The notes under the pieces are model-generated. The model saw only the letters and a program-made list of their open reading frames with translations. It ran no database searches and was not told the DNA's origin. Both the position numbers and the translations under genes were made by a program. Shown here in pieces: positions 62,960 through 64,000 of a stretch of 64,000 nt of DNA. Source of the stretch: Amanita rubescens (lineage: Eukaryota; Basidiomycota; Agaricomycetes; Agaricales; Amanitaceae); assembly GCA_015039365.1 (NCBI GenBank), contig WION01000111.1:90035-154034 (forward strand), in the 5' to 3' direction. The number at the start of each line of letters is the position of its first letter. Within the stretch, counting starts at the first letter, position 1.

Positions 62960-63780
62960 GTTAATTCTCTCGTTAATTGACGGTTTCGAAATTACTTTGC
63001 GCACATTGTCATACGAGCCTCTTTCGCAATTGACAAGAAATTAGAATGCTCCTCTTGTCGAGTCATTATTATTCTCTACTCACTCCACTCCGCCGCTGAA
63101 CATATACTTCCTACAACAAGCGCCAACACGATTTTCCCTCTCTCCCCTTCTCTCGCCGTTTTTGATTGTCATTTCTCCAACAGTTCTGAAGCTCGCAACC
63201 CAATCTACGTCCTCAGCCACCTCACCTTGATCAGACAAGCATTGGACCGAATGATGCAAAGTGCGCATAACCGATTAGGCACTGGACTCTGTCGATTGTC
63301 TACAAGACGAGTCAACACCATCAGCTCGAAAGTGATATTGTCGACGCTGGGTTCCTCAGTATAGGAATCAGACGAACCGCGGGTGCAGCTTCTGTGGAAG
63401 GGAAGAAAACATCATTTTGGGCTGGCGCAAAAATGAGTTCTAGGATTCGAAGCATGGCGTGCGCCCGGATTCAAAAGGCCGTTGTGAGAAAGATGCCAAT
63501 GCATCTATTAATGTTATGGAGCGCGAGAAGCTCCAATACGCTGCGAACAGCAACGGTTAGCAACCACCGGTTTGTGATCATTTGAAAGTATAGTAGTCTT
63601 CGCTGTGCCATTGTCATTTTGTCATGATCATGATCCCTCCGATAGTACCACGTGGTATTTGCAGCTGATCCTGGTATCGAAAGTAAACAAGTTCCTGGTT
63701 GTACTGTACATATAGGCATATGTTGAACCATATCTCTAAAACTGGAACGAAAAAGTAGAGAAAAACGGAGAAAGCGTCTT
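62960..63780. other. intergenic
   Basis: About 820 bp between the convergent MFS gene and the partial gene at the right edge. Short frames on both strands (63080-63268, 63394-63585, 63471-63731) have no family features. No repeat was noticed. Confidence 0.45.
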
Positions 63781-64000
63781 TCATGCAGCTAGGATGAAAA
63801 TGCCTACTGCTGCTGCCACTGCTACTGCACCAAGTCGCGCTGTCAAATCCGTAGCATCGCTCTTGGTAGTTCCAGTGGCGGTAGATTGACCACCAGCGGC
63901 AGTTGTCGTACTGTCGCCGCTAAGAGCCCCTGTGGCGGTTGCAGTACTACTAGTAGTTGCGGGACTACTAGCGGTTGCAGGACTACTAGCGGTTGCGGGA
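63781..64000 (-). CDS. C-terminus of a Ser/Thr-rich, GPI-anchored type secreted protein (5' part off window)
   Basis: Open minus-strand frame from the window edge to a TGA at 63781-63783. The visible 72 residues consist of Ala/Thr/Ser/Pro-rich repeats (units like PATASS), then STTTAAGGQSTATGTTKS and a hydrophobic tail LGAVAVAAAVGIFILAA. A Ser/Thr stalk plus a small-residue omega region plus a hydrophobic end is the GPI-anchor layout of fungal cell-wall proteins. The catalytic or binding domain would lie beyond position 64000. Confidence 0.65.
   Translation of the reverse strand, partial: PATASSPATASSPATTSSTATATGALSGDSTTTAAGGQSTATGTTKSDATDLTARLGAVAVAAAVGIFILAA
63938..64000. repeat. 18-bp tandem repeat encoding a six-residue unit
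   Basis: GTTGC starts at 63938, 63956, 63974 and 63992, each followed by RGGACTACTAG-type sequence, so about 3.5 units with 18-bp period running off the edge. In the minus-strand gene each unit encodes a PATASS-like hexapeptide. Confidence 0.8.

Overview
The window looks like nuclear DNA of a mushroom-forming basidiomycete (Agaricomycete). Genes sit on both strands and are cut by many short GT-AG introns (about 47-80 bp). The recognisable families (crinkler-like P-loop protein, F-box/LRR, NACHT and TPR-type STAND NTPases, a PCL/PHO80-type cyclin, SPO22/ZIP4, fungal GH13 amylase, small Kex2-type secreted proteins) are typical of that class. No rRNA, convincing tRNA or CRISPR array was seen. 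All gene models are read by eye from frame, splice sites and family knowledge; none was confirmed by search.

Layout. 0-14.6 kb is accessory in character: a crinkler-like P-loop gene running off the left edge, an F-box/LRR gene, a small DEDDy exonuclease, a decayed hAT transposon with its subterminal repeats, then two divergently oriented STAND NTPase genes (a P-loop/TPR protein on minus, a NACHT protein on plus) and a small membrane protein just downstream of the NACHT gene. 14.6-29.6 kb is nearly gene-free and holds only a PCL-type cyclin, with about 8 kb of non-coding DNA before it and 4.7 kb after. 29.7-34.4 kb is a SPO22/ZIP4 meiotic gene that I resolve into about 32 exons, some only 15-28 nt.

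35.9-49.9 kb is core and secretory: UTP18 (ribosome biogenesis), a secreted GH13 alpha-amylase, two small secreted proteins with dibasic processing sites, a conserved Agaricomycete protein, and mitochondrial glutamyl-tRNA synthetase. 50-56 kb begins with a second F-box gene and continues into a decayed island with a zinc-finger pseudogene, a 66-bp tandem duplication, a possible LTR and a very AT-rich stretch. 56-64 kb returns to housekeeping genes: RGP1 (Rab6/Ypt6 exchange factor subunit), an unknown conserved protein, an MFS transporter, and the C-terminus of a Ser/Thr-rich GPI-type wall protein.

Four otherwise well-preserved genes (two STAND genes, UTP18, mitochondrial GluRS) contain eight apparent frameshifts. 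Every one has the form of a single extra base, which points to insertion-type sequence error more than to gene death. The most interesting items for follow-up are the micro-exon SPO22 gene, the Kex2-type peptide precursor at 41.4 kb, the STAND pair with its membrane neighbour, and the isolated cyclin with a doubled 10-bp palindromic motif upstream.
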